Origin: Blastopirellula marina
Lineage (GTDB): Bacteria > Planctomycetota > Planctomycetia > Pirellulales > Pirellulaceae
DNA length: 64,000 nucleotides
Reading direction: 5' to 3'
Assembly: GCF_002967765.1 (NCBI RefSeq)
Contig: NZ_PUHY01000010.1
Span: forward strand, 682,001 to 746,000
Positions 8,735-18,301 of this stretch are shown one piece after another. Positions within the stretch are counted from its first letter, which is position 1. The number at the start of each line of letters is the position of its first letter. The notes below the pieces were generated by a model. That model did no database searches and was not told the DNA's origin. It was given only the letters and a program-made list of their open reading frames with translations. A program made the position numbers and the translations under genes.

Positions 8735-9985
8735 ATGAACTGCATCATTTTCGAGGATCGAGCCGTATCGCAACTCTATCCGATCGTCCTGGGACGACCG
8801 GCATACGGGATCATGTGCGGTAGTTATCGACTCGCCGAGTTGGCGGTCCGCCATTTTGGTGCCTGCCGGGGGATCGTTCGTCACCACCTTACCGCCTTGC
8901 AGCGACAATACTTCCCAGAACTCCACGAAACGCAGCTCGCCGCCGATCAGCCCACGTTGATCCTGAATGCCAGCCTGGTTCCCAGCGTTTCCAATCTTCA
9001 GCAAGTCGTCGCTTGGGCAGCAGAGAAACAACCGGGGAAGATTGTTCACGAAGACCGCCTCGTCGCCGCGCTGCTAAGCCCTGAGGCTCGCATCCCTTCG
9101 CAAAAGGCGACCTACGACGAGTTCGTAAGCTTCGCCTACAATCTTCTGCAGTCGGATGAATTGTCGGCGCACGCGCTGAAGCTTGACCTGTTCACCTATT
9201 CGCACGATGTGGTCCATTACAACGAAGCAATCATCAACCAGAACCTCGAGGCCCGACTCAAGTCCGGTAACTACCAGGAAGTTCGTGACGGACTGTTCGT
9301 CCGTGGCGAAGTACGCCTGGGCGAAAACCTGGTCGTCGATGCCACCAGCGGGCCCATCTTGATCGAAGAGGGTACCTCGGTTGGCCCCTTTTGCTTCCTT
9401 CGTGGGCCTGCCTATCTGGGGCCAAATGTGAAGGTGATCGAGCATTCCGCGATTAAAGATGCCGTTTCGCTGGGCCACACCACGAAAATTGGTGGCGAAG
9501 TCGAAGCGACCGTCATCGAGCCTTACTCCAATAAGCAGCACCACGGATTTCTCGGGCACAGCTACTTGGGAAGCTGGATTAACCTGGGCGCGGGGACCTC
9601 GAACAGCGATTTGAAAAACACGTACGGCACGGTGAATATGGAGTATCCCACCGGTCGCGTCGCCACGAAGATGCAATTCGTCGGCTCGATTTTCGGGGAC
9701 TACTCAAAGACAGCGATCAATACCGGTATATTTACGGGGAAGACGATCGGTGTCTGTAGCATGCTGTACGGTTTCGTCACCACCAATGTCCCCAGTTTCG
9801 TAAACTATGCCCGACTATTCGGCCAGGTTACCGAGCTGCCGCCGGACGTGATGATTTCGACTCAGCAGCGGATGTTCGCTCGCCGAAATGTTCCTCAGAC
9901 CGAATGCGACATTCAACTGATTCACAATATGTATCTTCTCACCCAGGAAGAACGTCAACTGACGGGTGAGCCCCTCGTATTTTAG
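8735..9985 (+). CDS. GlmU-like sugar nucleotidyltransferase/acetyltransferase (TIGR03991 type)
   Basis: The 416-residue protein matches the alternative GlmU family found in Bacteroidetes and planctomycetes, proposed to make UDP-N-acetylglucosamine. The N-terminus (FEDRAVSQLYPIVLGRPAYG, then CGSYRLAEL) is the characteristic divergent nucleotidyltransferase domain. From about residue 190 to 350 there is a left-handed beta-helix with hexapeptide-like repeats (ATSGPILIEEGTSVGPFCFL, GPAYLGPNVKVIEHSAIKDA) and the LGHSYLGSWINLGAGTSNSD acyltransferase segment. metF follows after nine bases, so the two are probably one transcript. Which sugar nucleotide it makes in this organism is not shown. Confidence 0.85.
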   Translation: MNCIIFEDRAVSQLYPIVLGRPAYGIMCGSYRLAELAVRHFGACRGIVRHHLTALQRQYFPELHETQLAADQPTLILNASLVPSVSNLQQVVAWAAEKQPGKIVHEDRLVAALLSPEARIPSQKATYDEFVSFAYNLLQSDELSAHALKLDLFTYSHDVVHYNEAIINQNLEARLKSGNYQEVRDGLFVRGEVRLGENLVVDATSGPILIEEGTSVGPFCFLRGPAYLGPNVKVIEHSAIKDAVSLGHTTKIGGEVEATVIEPYSNKQHHGFLGHSYLGSWINLGAGTSNSDLKNTYGTVNMEYPTGRVATKMQFVGSIFGDYSKTAINTGIFTGKTIGVCSMLYGFVTTNVPSFVNYARLFGQVTELPPDVMISTQQRMFARRNVPQTECDIQLIHNMYLLTQEERQLTGEPLVF

Positions 9986-9994
9986 AACTGCCTT

Positions 9995-10900
9995 ATGCTT
10001 TCCGACTTTTACCAACCTGGTCAACTGCCGGTCTCGTTTGAACTGTATCCCCCTAAGACCGACAAGGGAATGCAATCGCTGATGCTGCAAGTCGAGCAGC
10101 TCATCAAGTTCAATCCGGCCTACATTACCTGCACGTACGGAGCCGGTGGTTCGACCCGCGGCCGAACGCTCGATATCGTTGAGTCGGTCAAATCGAGCTT
10201 CGCGGTCCCCGTTGCCGCCCACCTGACGGTGGTCGGTTCGAGCGTGGACGACCTTCGTTCGTTTCTGACCGAAGCTAAAGAGCGTGGTGTCGATTACATC
10301 GTGGCCCTGCGCGGCGACCCGCCTCACGGCGAGACCTCGTTCACACCGAATCCCGATGGACTTCGTTACGCGAACGAGTTGGTCGACCTGATCAATTCCG
10401 AATTCAACAACTTCGGCGTGCTGGTCGCCGGCTATCCGGAAACCCATCGCGAAGCGATCAGCCCGCAGTCCGACCTCGACAATCTGAAACGCAAGGTCGA
10501 TGCCGGTGCTCAGGTGATTGTCTCGCAGCTGTTCTTCCGCAACTCCGATTTTTACGCCTGGCGTGAACGGTGCGACAAGGCAGGCATCAATGTGCCGATC
10601 GTTCCTGGGATCTTCCCCGTGCAAAGCCTGGCGCAGATCTCGAAGATCGCTAACTTGTGCGGAGCCTTGGTTCCGGCCGAATTATCCGACAAGCTGAACG
10701 AGAAACCGGACGACAGCAAGTGGCAAGCGCAAGTCGGCACCGAATATGCCGCCCAGCAAGTGATCGACCTGGTCGACAACACCGTCCCTGGCTTCCACTT
10801 CTACGTTTTGAATCAAGCCGAGGCGACCGGGCAGATCTTGGCCCAGTTGAAAGATCACCTCGACGGCAAGCGTAACGGCGATCCGGTCAACTCGCGTTAG
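9995..10900 (+). CDS. metF: 5,10-methylenetetrahydrofolate reductase
   Basis: MetF reduces 5,10-methylene-THF to 5-methyl-THF with FAD and NAD(P)H, supplying the methyl group for methionine synthesis. The 301-residue TIM barrel shows the N-terminal SFELYPPKT with its catalytic Glu, TCTYGAGGSTRGRTLD, VAAHLTVVG, and the FAD-binding VALRGDPPHGE. QLFFRNSDFYAWRERCDKAGI and VPGIFPVQSLAQI complete the family pattern. The stop codon overlaps the 3' end of the convergent DUF6268-type gene by four bases. Confidence 0.95.
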   Translation: MLSDFYQPGQLPVSFELYPPKTDKGMQSLMLQVEQLIKFNPAYITCTYGAGGSTRGRTLDIVESVKSSFAVPVAAHLTVVGSSVDDLRSFLTEAKERGVDYIVALRGDPPHGETSFTPNPDGLRYANELVDLINSEFNNFGVLVAGYPETHREAISPQSDLDNLKRKVDAGAQVIVSQLFFRNSDFYAWRERCDKAGINVPIVPGIFPVQSLAQISKIANLCGALVPAELSDKLNEKPDDSKWQAQVGTEYAAQQVIDLVDNTVPGFHFYVLNQAEATGQILAQLKDHLDGKRNGDPVNSR

Positions 10901-12036
10901 AAGCGAACTTGCCAGCGAGCTTCTAAAAACTCTCCCGGCTGCACGTCCACCTCATCGTGCAGCGAGGCTCCGAAATTGGCCCCTTCACCATACTTGCGAT
11001 CGAATGCGTATCCGACGCAAACATCCAGTACGGAGCTAGGGCCAATGTCCCACCGCAAACCTTTGACCAGGCGTAGTTCGCTCGTATAAAAGCGGTCGGC
11101 TGCTATCTGCCGATCGCTTAAGAAGTACGCGTTCGAGATCGATTGATAGCCACTATACAAGTGAATGGTCGGCGTGAAGTCATGTGTCGTCATCAAGCTG
11201 CCATTGGTTAGTGGTAAGTAGGAAAAGTTAACCACCCAGTTCTCCCAACCAAACGGATGCCACCGAACCGAGAGCGGTACCCCTAAGCTCATCTGAAACG
11301 ACTCGGAAGGATTCCATTGGTAAGCAACAAGTGGAATGGGAAAGTTCAGCGTGCCGGCTGGCGAATACATCACGCCTAAGATCCACGCATCCCGGTCATT
11401 CCGTGCTGGTCGCCGCCAAAATGTTCCCAGCGTGACGTTCATCTCTTTCCAATCATGAAACGGCTTGTCGCTGGCCGAGCCAATTCCACCCAGCATCACC
11501 AGGCTCGATCCATCCTCCAGTTGCTGCACGTAGTTCAGTCCTAAATTGACGCGCCACAACTCTTCGGGAAAGGGACGCTGCGTGTCAGGCAGTACTGCGT
11601 CGGTAAAGAACTGCGAATCGCGGACGTTCACGCTGAAGAGCAAGAGTGCATCATCGCTTCCCCAGATTGGTAGCGCTGCCGAAGCGGTCTCGCGAACCAG
11701 TTGGAAGTCAACGTCCTGTCCTTTGACTAACTTGCCGGGATACCAAGTCGCACCATAACCGGGAATGTTCTGGCCGCCGAACATGGCCCTTTCGCCCAGG
11801 CCCCCCAAATCAATCGGCGGAGACTTCGGCTCGTTCAACACCACGTCTGGGTCCATCAATACCGTTGGCTCGGGTGTCGCCGTCTGTGGGGCGAACGTCC
11901 AGATATCGTGCTCGACCTCGATCGAAGGGAGTCGCACAGGTTCCGAATCGTATGCCAATTGGGCCGCCACCGGGGCAGGGCAGAGCAGCACTCCCACCAA
12001 CAGAAATGCTGGCAACCAATTTCGTATTTGCATCAT
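10897..12036 (-). CDS. DUF6268-type outer-membrane beta-barrel protein, copy A
   Basis: The product starts best at the internal ATG at 12036 (or 12033), giving MMQIRNWLPAFLLVGVLLC, a clear Sec signal peptide ending near VAAQ, and 379 residues. The rest has alternating polar/aromatic strands (for example FYTSELRLVKGLRWDIG, VLDVCVGYAFDRKYGEG) and ends in RWQVRF, a terminal aromatic as in outer-membrane barrels. It is a clear paralogue of the next gene: both share GYGATWYPG/GYGAMWFPP, the phrase DAxLPDTQRxFP, and YAFDRxYGEG. Function is unknown; surface or porin-like roles are only inferred. Confidence 0.75.
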   Translation of the reverse strand: MMQIRNWLPAFLLVGVLLCPAPVAAQLAYDSEPVRLPSIEVEHDIWTFAPQTATPEPTVLMDPDVVLNEPKSPPIDLGGLGERAMFGGQNIPGYGATWYPGKLVKGQDVDFQLVRETASAALPIWGSDDALLLFSVNVRDSQFFTDAVLPDTQRPFPEELWRVNLGLNYVQQLEDGSSLVMLGGIGSASDKPFHDWKEMNVTLGTFWRRPARNDRDAWILGVMYSPAGTLNFPIPLVAYQWNPSESFQMSLGVPLSVRWHPFGWENWVVNFSYLPLTNGSLMTTHDFTPTIHLYSGYQSISNAYFLSDRQIAADRFYTSELRLVKGLRWDIGPSSVLDVCVGYAFDRKYGEGANFGASLHDEVDVQPGEFLEARWQVRF

Positions 12037-12231
12037 GGCACGACCCACCTGCCGCCACCTCGTATCGCGCAAACAAAACGGCCTCCCATCCGTTGCTGCT
12101 TCTACCGAGGTCACCCAACCGAGGTTTCATCCCGCCTTCGAGATGAACGAACAAATTGAAGGCAAACGTATAGAGATTACGCCGCAGCGTGTCAACGTTT
12201 CCCCCGCTAGAAGATGCGGAGCTAGCAGCGA

Positions 12232-13503
12232 CTAGAACTGCAAACGGCAGTCGAGCCCGATAAACGCACCCGGCTCGACTGATACTTCGTCATGCCAGGT
12301 CGCTCCCTGATTCTCTCCTTCGCCATAGCGACGATCGAAGACGTAGCCGCTGCTGAAATCGACGACAAAGTGCTCTCCTAAATCCCAGCGGAGGCCCAGC
12401 AAAACTCGCTGGTCAACCGAGAAGAAGCGTTCCTCCTTCTTCACCCGATCACTCAGAAAGTAAGCATCCGAAACCGAGCGATACCCGCCGTACAAATGCA
12501 ATCGCTCGGTCAGGTCTTTGGTGATCAGCACGTTGCCGTTGGTTAGCGGCAAGTAGGTAACGTTCAGCGTCCAATCGTCACGCGGCTTCCATTCCAGCGA
12601 GAACGGCAAGCCAATGTTCATTTTGAAACGCTCATTCGGATTCCATTCGTACGCGATGATCGGGATCGGAAAGTTCAGTGTGCCGGAAGATGAGTACATC
12701 GCCCCGAACATCCACGCATCGCGTCCGTTCTGAGTTGGCTTGCGGAGAAACGTCACCAGCGATACGTTCATCTCGTCGATCGAATGAAACGGTCGATCAC
12801 TTTCCGAGCCAAAGCCGCTGATGATCCCCAGGGTCGAGCCGCCGTCGAACTTGTGAAAGTAGGTCAGTCCAAGCCCCACATCCCACAGGTTGCTTGGAAA
12901 GGCACGCTGCGTGTCCGGCAGAATGGCATCGGTGAAGTAGTGCGAGTTTCTTACTTTCAGCGACAAGAGCGCGATGCCATGATCCCCTTTCCAAACTGGC
13001 CCCATCGCGGCGGCGTTCTGCTGGACCAGTTGAAAGTTGACGTCCTGGCCGCGGACCGGCTGGGGCGGAAACCACATCGCTCCATAGCCTGGCCCGCCCG
13101 AACCACCAAACGGACCACCTCCCATGCCGCTGCCACGCGAGCGTCGCTTCTCCGCCGGCTCGGGCAGAGCAGGGGGCTCGCTCACCGGAGGCAACTGCCA
13201 AGCGGTCGCGTCGAGCTCGTCTTCCAGAATCATCTCTTCTTGCAGCCCCCACGGCGGAAGTCGCGAGGGAGGATCAACCTGGGGTCCATCGAAGCGATAT
13301 GAGGGCGGATAGGCAGCGTCAGGAGATTGAGCTGCCGCAAAGCTAACCCACAGAAGAACCAGCCCCAGCGCAGCCGTTCGCCGCCAGTGGGCCGTAGTCA
13401 CCGCCGTGCCTGGGACTTCGAGTTGCGTCCGAACTGGCCGACTATTCGACCAGAGGTGCCTATCCATGGAGCCTGTCGTTTCTTTCGCTGCGCGCATTTC
13501 CAT
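12232..13503 (-). CDS. DUF6268-type outer-membrane beta-barrel protein, copy B
   Basis: This paralogue of the preceding gene lies 195 bases upstream of it on the same strand. Possible starts are ATG 13503, 13497 or 13467; 13503 gives 423 residues. The N-terminus is long and basic before a hydrophobic stretch (TAALGLVLLWVSFAAAQ) that looks like a signal peptide, so the shortest start is also plausible. A Pro-rich segment and a Gly-rich patch (GMGGGPFGGSGGPGYG, about 100 residues in) precede the barrel region, which ends in LDCRLQF. Function is unknown. The pair probably arose by tandem duplication. Confidence 0.72.
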   Translation of the reverse strand: MEMRAAKETTGSMDRHLWSNSRPVRTQLEVPGTAVTTAHWRRTAALGLVLLWVSFAAAQSPDAAYPPSYRFDGPQVDPPSRLPPWGLQEEMILEDELDATAWQLPPVSEPPALPEPAEKRRSRGSGMGGGPFGGSGGPGYGAMWFPPQPVRGQDVNFQLVQQNAAAMGPVWKGDHGIALLSLKVRNSHYFTDAILPDTQRAFPSNLWDVGLGLTYFHKFDGGSTLGIISGFGSESDRPFHSIDEMNVSLVTFLRKPTQNGRDAWMFGAMYSSSGTLNFPIPIIAYEWNPNERFKMNIGLPFSLEWKPRDDWTLNVTYLPLTNGNVLITKDLTERLHLYGGYRSVSDAYFLSDRVKKEERFFSVDQRVLLGLRWDLGEHFVVDFSSGYVFDRRYGEGENQGATWHDEVSVEPGAFIGLDCRLQF

Positions 13504-13827
13504 TCCGTTAGCTTCTTTCCCGCGAGAATCGACGCGAGATAACGGTGCCAGCTTATAGAAAGCGAACGATTCCCTCGTCAACGCCGAATGGCAAATTGCC
13601 AGCAAAGCCAGCATTTCTCAGCGGCCAGGCGATAACCTTCGCGGCTTTTGCGTGTCGTAAGATAGGGGCCAGGAAAAGCTCGCTCGCGAATCTTCCCCCC
13701 GGTCATTGCCCCCTAGGGCGATTCAGTTTAAAATCCGACCTTTCCACAGCAGCGGCAAACCTTAACATGCCGCCGGATGCCCCGCAGAACGCCCAACTGG
13801 CGATCGTTAAGCGGACATCCCCAATGT
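13504..13827. other. Intergenic region before tRNA-Leu
   Basis: This stretch of 324 bases should contain the promoter for the leftward DUF6268-type gene and the one for the rightward tRNA. No other gene or repeat is apparent. Confidence 0.4.
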
Positions 13828-13911
<84 letters not shown>

Positions 13912-14158
13912 CTTTTCTTTAACTAGCTGTTCTTGCTAGACTTACGTCATTTCGTGCCGACCACCTCGCACTTGCTGTCACCTGAGATGTCACCCATAAA
14001 CGGTGAATCTACATTCAGAAAAAGGACACGCCCTCGTTGCGTAGTTTGAAAGGCGGTTCTCCCAACGATCAGCCAAGTACTTGGCAAGACAATGATCAGG
14101 ACAGGCTGCCGGGGCCACCTGCAATACCTTCATGCCGCGCGAAACCAGCCTGGCAGCC

Positions 14159-14623
14159 TTATCCGTTGGTTCGCTGCTGATACTCCTCCGAAACCCGCTG
14201 CAACTCATGCTGATAGTCGGCGAGATCGAACACGAAAGATGGCAGCAAATTACCCAACCGAGACTCTTCCTGAGGAAACTCGGCCCATGAGGACCAACTC
14301 ACCTGTTTTCCCGACACTTGAATGCGTGGTGCATAGGCCCGACACGCATACTCCCCGCAGTTGCACACTAGAACCGGACTGAAATCGCCACACCAACCAT
14401 CGGCCGGCTCGCCAAGCAGATGCCTGCTCGGGAGTAATGCTGTGCGAGCCGGAACCCAGACGTATTGTCCATCTGGCTGAGGCGAGTCGATGACGTTCCA
14501 CCATTGAGCCTCGAGACAACAAATAGTGCCCATCAAGTTCTCACCGTCGATCCAAATCGCAACGCCTTGATCAGGAGGGTAAGCAACAGTTGGCCACAAC
14601 TCAAACCGGATCGTGTTTAGCAC
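14159..14623 (-). CDS. Hypothetical protein in the tRNA-proximal region
   Basis: The 154-residue frame begins with GTG at 14623. It has protein-like composition with several Trp residues and a Cys cluster (VCNCGEYACRAY, with CC earlier), suggesting a compact domain that might bind metal. There is no signal peptide or membrane segment. I do not recognise the family. It stands alone on the minus strand between the tRNA and the integrase remnant. Confidence 0.5.
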   Translation of the reverse strand: MLNTIRFELWPTVAYPPDQGVAIWIDGENLMGTICCLEAQWWNVIDSPQPDGQYVWVPARTALLPSRHLLGEPADGWCGDFSPVLVCNCGEYACRAYAPRIQVSGKQVSWSSWAEFPQEESRLGNLLPSFVFDLADYQHELQRVSEEYQQRTNG

Positions 14624-14825
14624 ACCGCCCTCTGTCAGCGAACGGACTGAGTTAAATAGCCGGCACCACGCCGACGGACTTCCAATCTACCAAAACGCTT
14701 GGCGCGGGGCCGGTCCATTCCTGCGTTGGGTTGCAATCGATGGTTCATCGTGTCTGCGACTGCTTCGAGTCGCGTCAGTTGTTCCCGAATATTTGATGAC
14801 CCGACTTGTGTGACAGAACTAGTGT

Positions 14826-15111
14826 TTATTCGGAATCCAGTTTGTCGAAATCAGCCGGGCTGAGGACGCTACGGCCACCCTGGTTCAATACATGAGTATA
14901 AATCATCGTAGTACGAACGTCATTGTGGGCCCTGAGAATCAGTCCTCGCCGAGTGGAAGATCTTGCCAGATCGCCGATTCTCAGGCGTTCTTCTAAGTAG
15001 TGTCGCAAATTCAGGTGCCATTGGCAGAATCCGGTCCCGCTTGCCCCTTTCAAACTCCGCCAGAATCCGAAACATCGGATAGCCCAGCAATGCCTTTTCA
15101 ACACGATTCAA
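14826..15111 (-). pseudogene. Degenerate tyrosine recombinase/integron-type integrase remnant
   Basis: Two overlapping minus-strand frames encode integrase pieces that are out of frame with each other. The upstream frame (from 15111) reads FERGKRDRILPMAPEFATLL...RTPENRRSGKIFHS, like the central region of planctomycete phage-type integrases. The downstream frame (ending at 14826) reads HNDVRTTMIYTHVLNQGG followed by RSVLSPADF, matching the C-terminus of integron integrases, where the Tyr of MIYTHV is the nucleophile. The N-terminal half and the catalytic HxxR region are missing. This is therefore a decayed or recombined integrase rather than a working gene. Confidence 0.75.
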
Positions 15112-15368
15112 GTCAACAGTTCATACGCATTCCACTACGTCGCATCGAGCAACGCTACGGCAAGGACAACCATGATAACGCTGGTGACGACATGGTCTGT
15201 TGCCTCCGCCAAGTATCCAAGGCAGATGCCAAATACAGCTTCTCGTTTTCTACTGATCATCCCAACCCGTGGTATCACACGTTGGACTTCACCTTTGAGG
15301 GGATCAACGAAACGGAATACATGAAGTTGATCAAATTGCTCTCAACGCATGGGCTTACTGAGGACTAA
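15090..15368 (+). CDS. Hypothetical small protein, uncertain
   Basis: A 92-residue frame from ATG 15090 encodes DDMVCCLRQVSKADAKYSFS and an acidic, aromatic C-terminal half (DFTFEGINETEYMKLIKLL) that looks like real protein. Its first few codons overlap the integrase remnant on the other strand. No family is recognised and no strong ribosome-binding site is seen. It may be a cassette-type orphan gene. Confidence 0.35.
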   Translation: MPFQHDSSQQFIRIPLRRIEQRYGKDNHDNAGDDMVCCLRQVSKADAKYSFSFSTDHPNPWYHTLDFTFEGINETEYMKLIKLLSTHGLTED

Positions 15369-15638
15369 CATGCTGCAACCAACCGTGATGTAGCTGTAAA
15401 GTCGGGTCACATGCTAATGCCCCGAAAATCAAACTCCCAATGGCACGCAGGCCGTTTCCAAGCGAAACGAGTTAACATCGAATGAGTGGCGTTTCTATTG
15501 GGCAACACTTACGTTGTTTGAGTCTATCAATTGAAGCCGGAACCGATCCGCGCAATGTCGCGAAACGGTTGCTATTGGCCTGATCCGTTTGCCGCGGCGT
15601 GATCCCCGGCTTCAGCTTTGACTAGCTTGCCGCCGTAG

Positions 15639-17129
15639 TTAATGGGCGTCGGCTTTGCCTTGTCCCGCGAGTCCGAGCTGGCGCAGCATCGGTCCCATGG
15701 TGAGTCCGCCGACGAGGATCGAGAAGGCGACGACGACGTAGGTCATTGTTAGGATGAGTTCGCCGACGTTGTCGTATTGCGATTGCTGGGCGTGGATCTC
15801 TTCCTGAAGCGATAGCGCGAGTGCCACACTGATCCCGCCGCGCAGGCCGCCCCAGGTCAACACCTTGATCGCGTGTGGCGTGAATTCTCGGTTGGTCAAC
15901 TTCTTTAAGGCGGTCACTACGGTGCCAACCGACAGGAACCTCGCCAGCAGCGCCGCCGGGATCGCCAGGGCTCCGGCCAGCAGATACGGCACCTTGAACG
16001 AAAGCACCAAGACCTCCAGACCGATCAGTACAAACAGCACCGCGTTCAGCAGTTCGTCCACCAATTCCCAGAACGTGTCCAAATGCTCGCGCGTTTTGTC
16101 AGACATCGCCAACGATCGGCCATGGTTACCCAAAATCAACCCCGCGACCACCATCGCCAATGGCCCCGACAAGTGCAGTGTCATCGCCAGGGCATACCCG
16201 CCTGTCACGACGGCCAGCGAAAGCAAAATCTCGGTTGCGTAGTGATCAATGGATCGCAACAGATAGAATGCGATCAGCCCCAGTACGAACCCCAGTGCAA
16301 GCCCGCCGCCCGCTTCGAGGGCGAAGAGCTTGGCGACATCCATTGCGGTCGTCTCTGCCTTCTCGCCGTGTTTTTCCACATCGTGCGAAGGCTCGTTTTC
16401 GAGCGGTGCCGGTACCTCGGCTGCATCAAGCACATCGGCTGGTGCATCGCCATCGACGTTGGACGGGTTGCCCAAATCTTCGTCGCTCAACTGAGCGACG
16501 TGATTCGAGTCGTCCTTCTTCTCTAGGTCTTCATGCGTTTCCCCATGCCCGCCTAATCCGGCGATCCCTAGGAGGGCGATAAAAACAACCACGCCCACAC
16601 CATCATTAAACAGCGACTCGCCCGCGATCTTGGTCTCGAGCGGCTTCGGTGCGCCGAGGCTCTTCACGATCCCCAAGACGGCGATCGGGTCGGTTGGCGC
16701 GACGATCGCCCCGAAGATCAGGCAGTAGATAAAGCGAACCTCGATGCCAAGCCAGCCAGTAATGACGTAGGTGAGCCCGCCGACGATGAACGTCGTCGTG
16801 AGGACGCCGATGGTCGCGAGCAGAGCGATGGCCGCAGATTGTTTCTTGAGGTCATTGAGGTCGACGTGCAGCGCCCCAGCAAAGAGCAGGTAGCCGAGCA
16901 TGCCTTCCATCAACGTCTGGTCGAAGTCGATCGAGCCGACGAGCGTCTCGACCGCGGTGAGTGCCCCCGCTTCAGGGACGATCCAATCAATCAGCAGCAG
17001 GGCAACCGCGTGCAGCATCGCCAACAGCATCAAGCCTACCGTCGTCGGCAACTTGAGCAGTTTGTGGTTAATGAATGCGAAGGCCGCTGCGAGGGCCACG
17101 AGGATGCCGGCGATATTGAAGAAGCTCAT
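15639..17129 (-). CDS. CPA1-family Na+/H+ antiporter (NhaP-like)
   Basis: This inner-membrane cation/proton antiporter has about a dozen hydrophobic segments. Family motifs are [20 protein letters not shown], with the Asp of the ion site region, and [15 protein letters not shown] hydrophilic acidic insert of roughly 75 residues ([13 protein letters not shown]... through [10 protein letters not shown]) sits mid-protein and would be a large loop. The chosen ATG at 17129 has AAAGG upstream and begins directly with a membrane helix ([19 protein letters not shown]), giving 496 residues; the longer frame adds a basic non-conserved extension. The transported ion cannot be told from sequence. Confidence 0.88.
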   Translation of the reverse strand: MSFFNIAGILVALAAAFAFINHKLLKLPTTVGLMLLAMLHAVALLLIDWIVPEAGALTAVETLVGSIDFDQTLMEGMLGYLLFAGALHVDLNDLKKQSAAIALLATIGVLTTTFIVGGLTYVITGWLGIEVRFIYCLIFGAIVAPTDPIAVLGIVKSLGAPKPLETKIAGESLFNDGVGVVVFIALLGIAGLGGHGETHEDLEKKDDSNHVAQLSDEDLGNPSNVDGDAPADVLDAAEVPAPLENEPSHDVEKHGEKAETTAMDVAKLFALEAGGGLALGFVLGLIAFYLLRSIDHYATEILLSLAVVTGGYALAMTLHLSGPLAMVVAGLILGNHGRSLAMSDKTREHLDTFWELVDELLNAVLFVLIGLEVLVLSFKVPYLLAGALAIPAALLARFLSVGTVVTALKKLTNREFTPHAIKVLTWGGLRGGISVALALSLQEEIHAQQSQYDNVGELILTMTYVVVAFSILVGGLTMGPMLRQLGLAGQGKADAH

Positions 17130-17217
17130 GGCCGCCTTTATACCGTACTTCGGTAGTGGAAGAAAAGGTAGAACGGGCCCTGACCGCCTTTGGGGGATAG
17201 ACTTCAAAATCCGGTCA

Positions 17218-17589
17218 TCACGACCACTCTCCGTCTTTCAGATACGCGCGAATGAGTTCGTCTGATTGAACGTCCAATGGCAGAAAATCCTCGCCGTCCA
17301 ATTCTCGTTGGCTCTTCAAGGATTCCGCAGCCTGTGCCACAACATGGCGGTCTTGGTCACGCAGTGCCCGCAGAAGCATATCCCGGGACTGTCGTGATGG
17401 GCCTTCGCAGACAATGTAGGCCAGTGCTTCTTTGGCATGCACCGCACGTTCGTCCCAGTGCGCAACCAACAGTTGCCAATCATTGTCTGTAAGCATGAAA
17501 ACCCAGTCGAAGGCTTCGTCTGGCGTTTCAAGCATGTATTCCGTGTTGTCGAGAATCCAGCGGTATGTTTCACTTCCGTTCTGAGTCAT
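17218..17589 (-). CDS. Hypothetical HEAT-like small protein
   Basis: This 123-residue acidic protein starts at ATG 17589. Residues ~55-95 ([40 protein letters not shown]) resemble a pair of HEAT-type helices. No signal peptide or membrane helix is visible. It ends 88 bases before the antiporter on the same strand. Function unknown. Confidence 0.55.
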   Translation of the reverse strand: MTQNGSETYRWILDNTEYMLETPDEAFDWVFMLTDNDWQLLVAHWDERAVHAKEALAYIVCEGPSRQSRDMLLRALRDQDRHVVAQAAESLKSQRELDGEDFLPLDVQSDELIRAYLKDGEWS

Positions 17590-17729
17590 TTGTTTTGTAG
17601 AAGTTCATTGAGCGGTCAGAGGGCCACGGCCGCTCTGGTGAATGCGATCGTTATCCGGCGCTCTCGCGATGTTCGTATTATCCGAGATGTTCAGCAAACT
17701 GATCTGCGTTACCTGGTTTGTTGAGCCGA

Positions 17730-18020
17730 TCACGTTGTGACGAGCCTGACCTCTCCTGGCCAAGCCTGATCTGGTAAGTAGACAACCCATTGCTTTCGAC
17801 TGACCGCATCACGGAACCAAGCATTGTGCCAAGTCGATGCGGTATCCCAGTTGGGGATTTGCTCGAGTTGACCAAGAGCAGTCTGCGCCAAGGACCACTG
17901 ATAGACCTCTTGAACCTCTTCACGTAGCTTGGTGTTGCGAATTTCCATGGACGGCCCTAGTGACCAAACTTGTTGATCGGATGTTTTTCCTATCAACGGC
18001 AAATGTGCGGCCAATTTCAT
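17730..18020 (-). CDS. Hypothetical small protein
   Basis: A 96-residue frame starts at ATG 18020, with an in-frame TTG two codons earlier. It contains EEVQEVYQWSLAQTALGQLE and a Trp-rich C-terminal half (NWDTASTWHNAWFRDAVSRK). No family recognised; no membrane segment. It is one of several short orphan genes on the minus strand in this region. Confidence 0.45.
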   Translation of the reverse strand: MKLAAHLPLIGKTSDQQVWSLGPSMEIRNTKLREEVQEVYQWSLAQTALGQLEQIPNWDTASTWHNAWFRDAVSRKQWVVYLPDQAWPGEVRLVTT

Positions 18021-18047
18021 AGGCAACTGGCTCTCACGCGTAGAAGT

Positions 18048-18242
18048 TTAGCCATTGACTGCTCGATTGTCATTGCTTGTTAGTGCGTCATCGGCGGCTT
18101 CGTCTCGGGTAGAAATCTTCAGCACGGCAAATCCAACACAGAGCGATAGAAGCCACAGGTTTCCGAGATTCTTTACGCCTGCATGGACAACACCCCTCTC
18201 TAACCATTTTCCTAGTAATGACTTACGATACGTCCACGCCAA
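18048..18242 (-). pseudogene. YCII-domain gene fragment
   Basis: The minus strand here encodes GFAVLKISTRDEA, nearly the GFAVLEIPTREEA of the intact YCII gene at 23 kb. At the DNA level 18097-18135 matches 23102-23140 at 35 of 39 bases, and similarity then stops on both sides. The surrounding 64-codon frame does not otherwise look like YCII. This is most simply a leftover piece of a duplicated YCII gene, perhaps fused to unrelated sequence. Confidence 0.5.
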
Positions 18243-18301
18243 TTTCTAGGAAATTTTCTGACCGGTCGTGAAGGATTCGTTTTCTCGCGGATCTAATAAG
18301 T

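Noticed and set aside
17620-17665. Complete integron attC site
   Set aside because: Only one half resembles a site I recall; the partner half is not found, so it is mentioned only as part of the island finding.
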